Assembly: GCA_905221605.1 (NCBI GenBank)
Contig: CAJNDS010001735.1
Span: 373,136 to 435,135 of the forward strand
Length of the DNA stretch: 62,000 bases
Origin: Symbiodinium natans
Taxonomy: Eukaryota; Sar; Dinophyceae; Suessiales; Symbiodiniaceae
Reading direction: 5' to 3'
Positions 40,869 to 52,859 of the stretch are shown in pieces. A program made the translations under genes and the position numbers. Position 1 is the first letter of the stretch; every line of letters starts with the position of its first letter. The notes under the pieces are model-generated. The model was not told where the DNA came from, did no database searches, and saw only the letters and a list, made by a program, of their open reading frames with translations.

Positions 40869-41573
40869 CCACCCTAAACCCTCAACCCTAAACCCTAAAC
40901 CCTAGACCCTAGACCCTAGACCCTAGACCCTAAACCCTAAACCCTACCCAGTTGCATGTTTTGGCTAATGTCTCTCACAGACACAAGAGTGCGTCTGGAA
41001 AGAAGGCAATTAAGCCTGTTGCCGGCTCTATTGCATGCAAAGAAAGAGATGCTACCATTTGCCACGTACCACTTTCATCCATTTGCCACGTACCACTTTC
41101 ATCTAGTTGATATACCTCAGCGCTGCACAACGTATTCATAATGGAGGCATCAAATATTTATTCAAGGCTATATGCGCTGGCTACATGTTAGATCTTCCGT
41201 GAATGACTCGGAGGAGAACCGCTTACGTAATGCTGTTAATCACATTAGTTTCGCTATTTTGAACAAATATGCAGTCAATGCAACCCATACAACTAATTGT
41301 GTTCCCGGCTGTATTGCACTCGCCTCCCCGCCAACAGAAATATATTGAAGCAACATAGTACAATTAGTTGAACTATTCTAATCAAGCCTTGTATCATCTG
41401 GTGTAAAACATGGAGTTTTATGAAGGGTTCTATTTCGATGGTTTTCGTATCTTTGCAATAGTGCTGGTTTTCATGAACCTATCTGTAATAGCCACTATAT
41501 TGATTTGTTTAGTTTGTGATTTAGAGGGGGAAAGTGAATGTACTAGCGTGGCCAGACGCCGGAGCGCCCCAAA
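40869..41573. other. Intergenic region between two genes
   Basis: CCCTAAA/CCCTAGA array at 40873-40948, with five successive CCCTAGA units. The rest is AT-richer DNA. A hydrophobic frame at 41410-41520 (FRIFAIVLVFMNLSVIATILI) could be a membrane exon upstream of the next gene, but it is in a different frame from it. Confidence 0.4.
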
Positions 41574-44009
41574 ATGCCGAAGTGCCCCCCCGGTCTTGCC
41601 CCTGAGGTGAGAGAGCAGAATCCGCAACCCAAGGCATGCCCAAAAGGGCCCGACCGTGCCCTGACCATCTACCAGATTTTCCAGCTCATGAGCGAGTTCG
41701 AAATGTACATCCGTGACAGGAACCTGTACTACATCGATTCCAACATAGTGCAACCTCTCACTCGCCACGAGAAACTGTCCTTGGCAGAGCTTCTTGGCCC
41801 GTCTCGCGTCGCCTGGTTCGTGTCTCACTACTGGGGTACCAGGTTCAAGTACACGTGCGACGCCTTGAGGCGGCATGCAGAGAACGCCGTTTCCGGAAAG
41901 GACGGGATGTCCTGGCAAGACGTCTCCTACTGGATATGTGCCTTCAGCAACAACCAGTATCAGACACTGGGCTTGACGTAGAACAGATTTCCAAATTCTT
42001 GGGCCTCATATAGAATTCCATGCATATCCCTGGACCGTAAACCCTAAACTCTAAACCCTAAACCCTAAATCTTAGACCCTAAACCCTAAACCCTAAACCC
42101 TAATTGTCGTCGTCTAAAACCAACCTAGGATCTTAGAGGAGCTGGGGACGAGCCATCAAGAGTCCTCCTTCTACCTGGCACTACACAGCCCCTCCGTCCA
42201 GGGAACCTGTTCCTTGGGGACTACTTATGAACCTTAAAAGGCTTTATGGTTCATACCACCTTAATCGGAACTTACAGAAGCGTCAGGGTAGATGACCCCA
42301 ATCTCCCCGTTCACCCTAAACCCTAAACCCTAAACCCTAAACCCTAAACCCTAAACCCTAAACCCTAAACCCTAAACCCTAAACCCTAAACCCTAAACCC
42401 TAAACCCTAAAACCTAAACCCTAAACTCTAAACCCTAAACCCTAAACCCTAAACCCCCCATTCCGTCCCCAAGGTATGATCCTCGATGAGCGGGCGCTGC
42501 CTCTGACGAGGTCCTGGTGTCTTTTCGAGCTGCTCCAGACGATGAGCCTGGAGAAGAAGCGCGAGGACTTCCAAGGGCTGCAGCGCCTCGTTGGCTCTCA
42601 ACCCTAAACCCTACACCCTACACCCTAAACCCTAAACCCTAAACCCTAAACCCTGAACCCTGAACCCTGAACCCTAAACCCTAAACCCTAAACCCTAAAC
42701 CCTCAACCCGCGACCCTACACCCTAAACCCTAAACCCCTAAACCCTGAACCCGAGACCCTGAACCCTAAACCCTACCCCCCAAGCCTAGATCCTGCGCCC
42801 TAAGATGTGATAGAAGGTTCCTGACGAACACCGGGGTCGTGAACTTCGGGCAGGCCACTACTGAAGTGGCCATCAACATTGGCAACTTGGTGGCCAGCGG
42901 AGGGCATGAAGGATGCGGGGGTTTCCGACATTCGGGGTACATTAGTGGGGCCCTTACTAGAGGGGACTCCTAGCAAGGGACTCCTACCAGGTCTATGTTT
43001 CGGGGTCCCTTATCCAAGGTGCCGGAGCCCGAACGCTCTGTCAGAAGATGCTCTCAAAACCCTTAGAAAATTTAGAGATCCCCTTTGAACAAGAGCACGA
43101 AACCTGCTGTTCCCCAAACCGCAAGCCCCGAACCCAAAACCCCCAAAACTCCCAAAAAACCCAAAACCCCCAAAACCCCCAAAACCCTAAACCCTAAACC
43201 CCAAACCCTAAACCCCAAACCCTAAACCCTACAAGCCCCCGAGCGTCCCGAGGCAAGCGGCTCGCGACCTTGTCCCTGGCAGATGCGGATGCCACGCAGG
43301 CAGATGACCGGGACACCATCAAGTCCCTCGTGATGAAGGAGAGAGACGTTCATTTTGGTGTTGTCTGGGTTGTTTAGGACGTTTTTGTGATTCGGTCTGA
43401 CTTTAAACAACAAAGAACTGGTGGAAATGGTGCGCAGACGCACCCAGGGGCCTGGAGGGCGGCCTCTGCAGGGCCCAGTGCGGTGCGTAAATTCCGGGTC
43501 CAGCAGGGCGGGGAGGGCGGCTTCGGGGCTTGTTTGGGGTGCGTCGTGCGCGCGGGTCGCTTGTCGACCACGACCCACTGACGCTAGGGTTTGTCGGATG
43601 AATTGATAGTCTTCAGACGCTGATTTCAAGAGGTTCGGCCGCGGCAAGGGCCTTCGGCGCGTGAGGCCCAGTGAGGCTCACGATTGGGAAAGGCCCAGAC
43701 AGCCTGTTTTTGCAGGGGCCCAATGAGGCGAAGGCTCGGAGTTTCATCCGTTGCCTTGAGATTCAGCTCGTGTCGCATTTGAACTCGGGTTGGGGCTGAC
43801 CGTTCAGGGTGACCAACTCCTGAGGGAAAGTTTCTCTTGCATTTTTTTGGGGGGTTTGGGGTTCAGGGTCTTTCAGGCTGGGGCTTGGGGGGGTTGAAGG
43901 TCCAGGGGCAGAAAGATGTCTGCAGGAGATGGGCAGCTTCGATCAGATCGACAAGATCCTTCGCACCCACATCAAGGATGCGCTGGTCGTGTGCAAGCGG
44001 TTTGTTGAG
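41574..44009 (+). CDS. SHYWG/NNQ-family protein, multi-exon (uncharacterised)
   Basis: Exons joined by frame: 41574-41970 (ATG; VAWFVSHYWGTRFKY, then YWICAFSNNQY), 42137-42202 (ELGTSHQESSFYLAL), 42474-42582 (MILDERALPLTRSWCLFEL), 42817-42889 (NTGVVNFGQATTEVAINI), 43258-43338 (ATLSLADADATQADDRD), 43926-44009 (FDQIDKILRTHIKDALVV). I know this motif order from many dinoflagellate predicted proteins, where [VI]SHxWG..., YWxCAxxNNQ and LDxxATPxTRxWCxFEL recur. The first block is reminiscent of TIR-type folds, but I do not claim that. Donors are GC (41971, 42583), GA (42203, 43339) and GT (42890). The introns are CCCTAAA-rich. The start at 41574 is the first ATG in frame; a longer N-terminus is possible. 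The 3' end is not found; the last exon ends at a GA donor. Confidence 0.65.
42310..42462 (+). repeat. CCCTAAA array in intron
   Basis: About twenty CCCTAAA units with few variants, inside intron 42203-42473. Confidence 0.95.
42598..42785 (+). repeat. CCCTAAA/CCCTGAA/CCCTACA array in intron
   Basis: Mixed C-strand units with small homogeneous blocks of CCCTGAA and CCCTACA, in intron 42583-42816. Confidence 0.9.
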
Positions 44010-46110
44010 GACGGCTTCAACAGCCTTCTGGTGCGACTCGAAGAGACGTCGGTTCCCATCTCCCCAGAGAACACGTGCTCTCAGGTCTCGTGAAAGGCTG
44101 CTCTGAATTCGGGGTCCTTCTTCGGAGAGAAGAAGCAAACCCATATGGGGCGCACGTGGCATCCTACGCGCCTCTGGAATTCGCAGGTAGGAGACAGTGA
44201 GATGCGAAAGGTTTAAGATGGAGCCCTGCTGAAGTGTAGAAATTGGCCAAGGGCGGATCGGGTCTCTGACACACTTTCAGCCCTAAGCACTCTACACCAG
44301 ACACTCTCTGAAGTGCGGCGTTAGCGGAGCCCGAAGTTGCCGAAGTGGCGAAATTTTTTGTTGTACCAAGCAGCGAAGCCCGAGCAGCTGCTTCTGAAGG
44401 TTGCAGGCCGGGGGGGGGCTAAGCCCCCCCTAGCCCAGAGCAACTCGCAAACATGCTCAGCATTCTAGCTAGGACAGTGGTGTGAGTAGTCACAGTGCAA
44501 CGACAACACAGCCATGGCAGTAGTACAGGGGTCGGAAGAATTGCTGATAACATTTCCTTATGGTCCCTTTACAAATACACTATAATACCCTCCAAAAGCC
44601 CTGTTCTAATTATTAAGGCCCCTACAGTAGATTCTTAATGGAGCCCTCCCTAAAACCAGCCACCCCGGAGGGGCAGGCGAACAATGTGTGGGGGAGAGCC
44701 GCAAAAGCAGAATGCCGGAGGCGACGCAGGAGGTTTCGTAGGTCTTCATGCTTAGGGTGTAGGGTTTAGGGTTTAGGCCTTCAGGGGTGTTTGACGGTAG
44801 AATACCCTTCGACCCCCTAGGGTACATGACGGGTATGCAAGGACCCTTCTCTCGCAAAACTTTGAACCCCCCCCCAAAGAGGCCCCCCGGGTAGGAGCGT
44901 TTTGGGCATCGTGGGGTCTGGCTACGTAGGCTTTAGGGTTTAGGGTTTAGGATCTAGGGTTGGGGGTTTCGGGTTTAGGGTTTAAGGTTTGGGGTTTAGG
45001 GTTTGGGGTGTAGGGTTTAGGGTATTTAGGTGAGCGATAGTTAAGGTTCGTGGTCCTGCTTCCAACGCTAAACCCTAAACCCTAAACCCTAAACCCGAAA
45101 CCCTAAACCCTAAACCCTAAACCCTAAACCCTAAACCCTAAACCCTAAACCTTAAACCCTAAACCCTAAACCCTAAACCCCAAACCCCAAACCCTAAACC
45201 CTAAACCTTAAACCCCAAGCCTAAACCCCAAACAGCCCTAAGCCCTGCATCACGCTGTGCTCTGATGGTCGGGGATCTCGGTATTCGGCTCAAGGGGGAT
45301 GGGTTGGGTTGGATGAGTTGTTGTCTGGACTAGAAGGCCTTGGTCAGAGAAGGCACGGGGCAGCAACCGCGCAAAATACCAGGGTTTAGGGTTTCAGGGC
45401 CTCCGGGTTTCAGGGGTTTCGGGGTTTCAGGGTTTCAGGGTTTCAGGGTTCCAGGGTTTCAGGGTTTCAGGGTTTCAGGGTTGAACCGACTTGCACCGAG
45501 GTACTGGTGGGTTGCAGCTTCTGGTCTGGGTTGCATTTGGGTGGTGCAAAGCTCGCCACGGAATTCGTGTGCACGTCGGAGCTTTGTGGGGACATGGCCT
45601 GGAAATGGTCCACTCCGTGCTCCTGGGCTTGACCTGCGCTCGCCTCAGCACCAACAGGCTGCCTTTCAAAGGGCTAGGGTCGAGGGTGTAGGGTTTAAGG
45701 GTTTAAGGGTTTAAGGGTTTAAGGGTTTAAGGGTTTAGGGTTTTGGGTTTAGGGTTGAGGCGTTAAGGTTTAGAAGGTCTAGGGTTTGGGGGTTTGGAAG
45801 TGAATGAGCCTTCACAGGGCTTAGTTTTTCGGGCTTCGGATTTGCCATTTATAGGGCCTCCCAGTTTTTGGGGTTCAAAGTTCGGTTTCAGTTTTAACGT
45901 TTAGGGCTGAGAGGTCACCATATTCTCGTGGGAGCCCACTACTGCGATCCCAGAAGCACCTGTAACAGCCCCAAGCCCGAAGCCCCCAATTGTTATAGAG
46001 TTATAGTTAACTCCAAACCTGTAAGGTTTAGGGTCAGGGTTCAGGGTAGTGAGCTCTTGTCGAGACGAGCACGGCCCTGACAGGCAGTCCCAGCGATCTA
46101 GGGGTTTGCT
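44010..46110. repeat. Telomere-like repeat region, no clear gene
   Basis: G-strand arrays at 44754-44775 and 44932-45028 are followed by a long C-strand array at 45066-45235. Then come homogeneous variant blocks TTTCAGGG (45422-45480) and TTTAAGGG (45698-45740). Frames around 45490-45690 are open on both strands but unconvincing. Confidence 0.7.
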
Positions 46111-46114
46111 ATGT

Positions 46115-46200
46115 CATAGTGGGATAACATTTTACATTTTTAAGGGTACTTAGACTCAATAAGAATAAAATTCTACATTTTTATTACTATCCCAACTATG
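46115..46200. mobile_element. 86-bp inverted-repeat element
   Basis: Left end CATAGTGGGATA pairs imperfectly with right end TATCCCAACTATG. The interior is AT-rich with TTCTACATTTTT/TTTTACATTTTT words and a GGGTAC near the centre. Confidence 0.55.
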
Positions 46201-46289
46201 AACCAGTTTAGGGCTTTCTAGGGATTTCGGGGTTTCTTCGGCATCCGTGAGTCCGTGAGCTAGCGATGGGAGCCGGCGATGTCAAGGCC

Positions 46290-46374
46290 TTGCCTCTTAT
46301 ACTATCGGTCCTTTTTAGAGATTATGGTACCCCCGATTATGATCCCTATGAAGGACGGTTAGTGTAAGGGGGAG
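46290..46374. mobile_element. 85-bp near-palindromic element, copy 2
   Basis: The reverse complement aligns with 39161-39245 over its whole length (shared CCTTCATAGGGA, ATAATCGGGGG and AAGGAC words). The centre is GGTACC. Confidence 0.65.
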
Positions 46375-46965
46375 CATCCCAAATGACACCCGAAGAACCA
46401 GGAGAGTTTTCTGTGATGCTTCTTGCAAAGCGTGCTTCAACCATCACCTTTCGGGGCGAGTGCAAAAAGGCCCCAAGCATCGGGCCACGAGGCCGAGGCC
46501 GACGAAAAGCAAGCGTTGCCTGACCATTCGACCCCAAACCCTGGTCAACTCTCAGGCTACCAGCTAAACCTGAGCCCTAAACCCCTAAACGCTCGAATTC
46601 CAAGAGGCCTGTTTCATGGCTTACGGGCGGCTCTTGGCCAGGTTGCCTCCAGCTCAGACAGTGTGTGAACGCACAAATCAACAACGGTGGCTACAGGAGA
46701 ATCTGTAGGGAGAGTCTTTCGGATCTTGTCCTCATGCCCCAAGTTTCTCGTTTGGGGCTTCTAGTAGAAAGCCAGGAAACTATCTAGACCCTGAACACTA
46801 TAACCCAGGGAGGGGTTTCTTCTTGTGATGAAGCCACTACTTGTCGCTCTCTACATCAGGCCTCGGCCTAATTCTCCTCTTTGGCAGGCTTGCGGGTCTG
46901 GGTTCTTAGGGCTTGGGGTTCAAGGTTTCGGGGTTTCAGGTCCAAACCCTAAACTCCACAAACCT

Positions 46966-49550
46966 TTTCGTCCGAGTAAGGCTGCAGACCGCCAGTGGCG
47001 CATCGTGAACGCAGAGCTCGGGACTCTGTGGTGCTGTGCAGCTTCAGATGAGCCGGGGGGGGTTTGGGGGTTCAGGGTTCAGATCTTGTTGTGTTTCAAG
47101 TAGGGAGTTGACTTTACGACATTCCCGCTCAGGACAAGTGAAAGGAGGTGAGCCCTGCAAACCCGGAGTTCTTTGTGCAAAGGCAATCGTCAATTTTTCA
47201 GGTTTAGGGTCCAGGGTTGCGCCTAGGAATCGAGGGGATAGCTTCTCCGACAAGATTTTCGAGGGCCCCCTGCACGACCTAGCAAGGTGCAGTTCTTACG
47301 CACCTGGGATCTTCTTGAAGCCTCAACCCTTGGAGCTCTCTTGCGGAGCCTCGCACAGGAAAATCTTATTTTGAAAGGTGTGTGCAAGGCTTCCTCAGTT
47401 CAACAAGCGACCGACAGGTCTTCACCCTCTTGCCCTTCGTCCCCCCGGCCCACGAACCCTAAGCACCCCAAACCCAAGTCTTGAACAGCCCTAAATCCGA
47501 AACCCCCAGATGCAAAATCAGGGATCTAAAGCCTCGCAGCCAGCTTCCTTGCCTCCATGTCAAGACCAATCGTGGCTCTCTCAACCTTCACTCATCTTCA
47601 CCACACTCAAAGAAGAGTGCAGGTTTAGGGTGAAGGTGTTCAGGGTTTAGGGCCTAGCGCCCATGGCCCTCGCCTCGCCATCTGAGGCCTCTGGCAGGTT
47701 TCTGGTCGGTCGTCGGGATCTCGGGGCTCGCAGTGAGTTTGGGGGGGAGTTTGGGGGGGACTTTGCGGAAAGTTTGCCGGGGAGTTGGGGGGGGTTTTTA
47801 GGGGCGTTTGGAAGCACTTCGGCTTCGAGCATCCCAACAAGGCCGGAGTAGCCCTGAAGCTGGGGCCCGGTCCTGGCGCCTTTGTTAAGGAGGAGGGTTT
47901 AGGGTTTAGGGTTTAGGGTTTAGGGTTGAGGGTTGAGGGTTTAGGAACCCAACAGAACCCTGAAGCCCGACACCCCTCCCCCCTTCCCCCAAAAGCTCCC
48001 AAAAACCCGAAGCCCTAACCCCCAAACTCCTCAAACCGAAGCCCGAATCCCAAAACTCCGATAAGCCAAGCCGCCTCAGCCCTGCCGTTGCAGGTGGAAG
48101 TTGAGTTCCACTCGCTTGCGGCTGAGATGATCGCTTTAGGAATTTTGCTTGGGGCAGGAGTCCTAAACTTAAAATTCTAGACCCTTAAACCCTAAACCAC
48201 ACACCACCAAACCCTAAACCCTAAGCCCGAACCCGAAACTCGAAACCCAAGCAGGTTGGGGGTGGGGGTGGTAGGATCCGAGGTTTTGGGGTCAGCTTTG
48301 GTTCCAAAACAGTTTGGGGAACAAGTTGCTTGTGGTTGCAGGTTTGGGGTTTGTGGTGGAGGGTAAGTTGTAAGTAGAGAGCAAGTTTCCTTTAGATGTC
48401 TGCTGATGCCCCAAGAGACACTGGCAGGTCATCTAGCTGCAACGAAATTGTGGGTGGCGCGCCCATTGCTTCAGGTCCGCACCTTAGCATTTCAGAGACC
48501 AAGCCCTGAAACTCAGAACTCGTCAGCCCCTAGACTGGATCCGGATGCTCCAAGCCCTTGGTGTAGAACAGCACATTTCATGCCACGGGTTGATGTGCCC
48601 AACCCCAAAAACCCTACACGTTTCGCCTGGTGGCAGGCTCAGTGCTGATCAGCTTGCCTGGGCCTTGACGGGGCCTACACGCCCCTTGCGAGCTTATGCC
48701 CAGGGTGGCATGTTCGGATGCTTGGTTTGACGGGCAAAAGAAGGTAACAAGGACTTTTGGGATGCCTGGCGGCCTGGCGTACCCTCTTTCCATTGTTTTC
48801 AGCTTGTGCAGCTTGCGGCTTTCAGGGGATTGCGTCCCTTCTTCTTGGTGAGTCAAGCAATGAAGTCTGGGCGAACCCCCAGGTCGGGAGCCCACGATGT
48901 GAGCCTGGCCGTGGATGGCATCTCAACCCCGGCCTGGGACCTTGGGGGCCGTAACAAGGATCTTGGCGATCTCGGGCTTAGGTTTACGTACTTCACAGCT
49001 GAAGCGCGCCCGAAAGAGACGGCAAGAGCAACGTCGTGACATCACTCGGGTTAAAAGCGCCCTCGGCGCAACTTGAAGGCAGAGGTGCCGGCGTACGACT
49101 TCTTCAAGTTTGCGCGAGGTTTTCGGGTCTAGGGTCCAGGGCAGTCGGAACGGCATCGCGCGGAGATCCGCAGCCTTCAAGGTTTGTTTCTTTTTAGCAA
49201 TGAGCACCTTCCTGGACCTGTTGCCTTGGAAGTGTACGCCTAGGCCTGCGTGCTCACTTCTAGCACCACAGTACATTTGGATGACATGTGTGAAACGCGC
49301 GAACCACGAAAACCGCTCTTCCAGCTGCTACCAAGCAAACGACATGAGGTTCGGAGTCGAAAGGCCCAGAACATCGTATGTGCCGATGTTAATGTTGTGG
49401 GGTTCGTGTACGCCTTGCCGGAGCCGTTCCCACATGAGCCACTTTTTTGCATTTCGATCTTTCCGAGGTCGTCTCTGCTGGCTGGTGGTAGCGGCCTTAC
49501 TTGGCATGACAGGTTCATTTCATGATCTTAAGCCCTGTCTTCATCGCTGT
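46966..49550 (+). CDS. Possible multi-exon gene with GT-AG introns (tentative)
   Basis: Exon-like pieces with good borders: 46981-47050 (DRQWRIVNAELGTLWCC), 47103-47149 (VDFTTFPLRTSE, followed by GTGAGC), 47287-47378 (VQFLRTWDLLEASTLGALL, followed by GTGTGC), 48406-48474 (PQETLAGHLAATKLWVARP), and 48801-48851 (VQLAAFRGLRPF, preceded by TTTTCAG and followed by GTGAGTC). A long frame, 49250-49525, reads as plausible protein. No family is recognised, and I cannot prove these belong together. Confidence 0.3.
47885..47945 (+). repeat. TTTAGGG array
   Basis: Five to six GGGTTTA units and two TTGAGGG units. Confidence 0.9.
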
Positions 49551-49884
49551 CTGCCTCCATGATACGTCACGTTTTCTTCCTGTGGATTGGTGATGGGGCC
49601 CCTCCTGAGTTGCAGGAGAGAGAAGGCAAAGCCCTCATGCTAGCCACGAGTGCCTCGTCAGGGCTCTGCACAGTTTCCGAGATTTGCCTTCCTTTGCAAC
49701 ATGCGAAGACCCGGCACGCCATTGAATGGTACCATGTGGAATTCTGGCATGGATTTGCGTGTGAGTTCTTCCTGCCGTTCAGCTGCCCCGGCACAAAGTC
49801 CAACCTCATTTGCATCGCCGCCGCAGATTGTGGCGATGCCGGAATGACAGTTTCCCTATCGTTTGGGCCACCATGCCACACCTG

Positions 49885-49936
49885 CATTAAACCCTAAACC
49901 CTAAACCCTACACCCTAAACCTAAACCCTAAACCGA
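49885..49936 (+). repeat. Last CCCTAAA array before the LINE region
   Basis: Six CCCTAAA/CCCTACA units. To the right, for almost 10 kb, telomere-like repeats are absent. Confidence 0.9.
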
Positions 49937-51689
49937 AACGGCCCCACCGGCATCGGCAACCGACTCGAGCCGAGCCTGGGCCCTTGTGGGACAGAAGGTT
50001 TATACAGCAACAGGGGCACGTGCGAAAGACGACGGCTCTCGTGCGCGCGACGCGTGAAACATCGTGAAACCACCAGGTGGAGAATGTGCCAGAGCCGACC
50101 ACACGGAGCGTTCATGCCAGCCCTCGCTGTTGGCTGCGGGTTTGGCGTCGCACAAGGACGATGTCTCAGCGCGCTTGGAGTGCTGGCATGCACTGCGTAG
50201 GCCAGGCTCACCAGATCGCCCCAGTCGCACTTGTCCGTCTCCGGTGAGCTGCTGCAGTGCCTGTTGGACTCACGACACTGCTGCGCTCGAAAGCGCATCG
50301 CCCGAAGTCCCAATCCGGGAGCCGCCGTTTGGGAGCATTCTCGCTGACGCTTCAGCAGATGTCAGTGGCAACGTGTGATCCAAGACCAGCTTTGGCTTCC
50401 AGATCGTTTACCGCACGATGTGGCACTGCACGAGGGGCGGTGCTCTAGCGGCGCGAGTTGGAGACGCGGCCACTTTCCGTTGAAAGCTTCGCCTTGAAAG
50501 GTTCCAGCCACGGAGTCGAGGCCTGAGAGCAGCACCTCGTAGCATGGTTGGCCTTGCGGCGTTCATACCTATCAGCAACAACTAGTCGGTCGTTAGCGGC
50601 CGCTCTGCTGCTACACTTCGCGCCACAACGCTGGACGCCAAGTTTGACACCGATCGCTTGCATGGTGCATCGCTTGCTGCAGCGAGCGAGACAACACAGC
50701 AAAGAAGGGTGCAATTCACGACAGTTTCGCCGTTCCTGGCTGGTATAGTCTCGTAGCCTAGAGGTCCAGCGGCAAGCCTGGAGCGTCGCTTTTGCAGCAG
50801 GGTTGGTGGCGAGCGTGGCAGACGCGCCCCGCCAACGACCGCCTTTTTTGCGCAGGATTGCGCAAGCAAAGGAGCATCGTCATGACAAGCCGCACACTCT
50901 GCCATGTTTTGAGGCCAATGAATGAATGGCTGGTTGCATTTGGCGTGTACGAGACTCCCAATGTCAACGACAAGATTGACGAGCGATGCCAGGTCCGCAT
51001 GACAGCACCAGTCACACACTGCGCGGACGAAGCGTTTGCCACGCAAGCGATAATTCGCCACAAAATCTCGGCATGTGCCCGAGAACTGGGAAAGCAAACT
51101 CCTGCATCGGACGCTATGTGCTGCGGTGGTGGGCAAACCGTGGGCGGCGCTATCCGATCGAGTGCGGAAACGAAACGGCATAGTGATGATCAGTGATGTG
51201 CGGCCAGCATCATTGCAGAGTCGGAATGCGCCGATCTCCTGTCTCGAGGGCCGTGGTGGGGACACGCAATGTGACTCGCTGCACCTGCAGCTTTGCAACA
51301 AGCAGGCCCGCCGTAGTGTCGTCGTCCAGCAACACCCGGAGGTCGAGGGGCCCGCAGCTGATTCGCGCTTGGGGCGGGCGGCGCAGTGTGCTGGGTCGAG
51401 GGGCATTTGTTGCTCGAGGGGCGCTTGCTGAGCCTGTTGCTGCGGGGGACTGGTGCTCAGGGTCTCTCAAGGCGCGCAGGGTCGGCCGCGGCCTGCGCCC
51501 CAGGGTGCGCGTCCCAACTTCCCTGTGCGTCGGCAACACCGCGTGCGTCGTCGCGCAGCCCCTGTGAACCCATGCGCCTCGCACAAACACCTGTTCACGG
51601 CGGAGGAGCTCGTGCCAGGCGACTTAGCAGCATCCTGTGAATCCTGTGGGGGCCGTCTGTCGTGGCGGCGATTCCGCCTGGGCAGGATG

Positions 51690-51835
51690 GTTGTTCTGAC
51701 TACGCTGGTGGGGGGCGTGCGAGCGCTCGTGTTGGGCGATGTGTTCTGTCGCTTGGTAGCGCACTCTCTGGCCCGCGGGCTGGGCCCGAAACCGTCGTCC
51801 AGGAAGTCCAGGCCGCCACCGACGGCGATCTTCCG
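51690..51835 (+). pseudogene. LINE reverse-transcriptase fragment
   Basis: GDVFCRLVAHSLARGLG resembles the GD(A/V)FRRLVARTLA block that precedes the palm domain in non-LTR elements, and is paralogous to 54270-54310. It is short and isolated. Confidence 0.5.
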
Positions 51836-52140
51836 CCTGACGATCTTCAGCATAGACAGGGTGGGCAGGTTTTCTGTCTAAACTAGCAGTGCTTTCTACG
51901 ACCAGTCCGGGATTGGCCACGACCCCTGTAGAGACGGCCTCCATTCCGGTGCTTCGTGCAAGCGCATGTGAGCCAAAGCTCGTGCGGGTTCCGCATATCC
52001 ACCATTGCAGCGCGCGCACGCGCAAGCAAACGAACGAAGATGGACGCTTGAGGTGGGTGGGCGCTTGCGCCTGGCGGCATTCGCGAGCACCACACTTGCG
52101 CGGGCATGGCAACCGTCGCGGGCTCCCCGTCACGCCGGAC

Positions 52141-52428
52141 TCAGCTGACAAGCGTGGCGTCAACCGCGAGCTGTTGGCAGACAACTTCGCTGCGCCGTGC
52201 GACGTGCACGAAAGCATCAAGGTTCATGTCGGCGAGACGTACATTGAGGGCAACCCGTGCTCCAGCTTCGCGGCAAACTTGGCCAGTGAATGCGGCGCAA
52301 GAGCACTCGGAAAAGGTCTCTGGGAACGGTGACATCCGCATGTGTCGGCATGACACAAATGCAGCGGCTTGCATGTGGGTCTGCTTGCGACGGCAGCAGT
52401 GCTTGGAAAGCAGGAGAAAAGTTTGCAA
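52141..52428 (-). pseudogene. LINE 3' domain fragment, minus strand
   Basis: On the minus strand it reads REAGARVALNVRLADMNLDA, then RRSEVVCQQLAVDATLVS. This is the same block as plus-strand CREAGATVATHVLVCDLNI at about 53818-53867. Only the 3' part is present, opposite in orientation to its neighbours. Confidence 0.5.
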
Positions 52429-52789
52429 AAACCTCCCTGCAGACTCGCACGCTCAAGGGGCTTCCCCTCGCACACAAGACTCCAGATCGGGGCCCATGGC
52501 GACACCGTTGCTCGATGAAGCCTTGGTGCAACCGCTGCAGCAAAACCACCCGGCTCTGGTGCCCAATTCTGATGCGCGAGCTCGCTCCGCCGCGCGCTCG
52601 ACTGTCCTCGTGACCCTGCCGTTGCCACGTCGGACCCTCCTGTACCCTCGTGCTGAACTGCTTTGCCCTCCTTGCCAACCTTCGTCCCGGGCCCTTCTGG
52701 CATCACTGCGGAAATTCTCAACGTTGTCCTCGTCGATGATGATGACTCACGCCAGGCTTGCTCCGATTTTGTGTCCCAAATTGCATATG

Positions 52790-52859
52790 CTCGTGTGCCA
52801 GATGAGTGAGTGAGACCTGCGGCTTGCAGGTCTCACTCACTCACTCGTGTGCCAGATGA
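52790..52859. repeat. Perfect 18-bp-stem hairpin between 16-bp direct repeats
   Basis: TGAGTGAGTGAGACCTGC (52803-52820), loop GGCTT, and its exact reverse complement (52826-52843). The string CTCGTGTGCCAGATGA stands at 52790-52805 and again at 52844-52859, like a target duplication around a small fold-back insertion. Confidence 0.85.

Noticed and set aside
41650-42600. Calling the SHYWG protein a TIR-domain NADase
   Set aside because: The first block is only reminiscent of TIR; no catalytic Glu in the right context could be shown.
24000-50000. Reading the region as a chromosome end (subtelomere)
   Set aside because: The arrays occur in both senses, are short and split by exons, and lie inside genes; nothing resembles a terminal array.
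50582-51406. Long minus-strand ORF of 274 codons
   Set aside because: The GC-rich LINE-derived region gives long frames by chance; no LINE or other motif was recognised in it.
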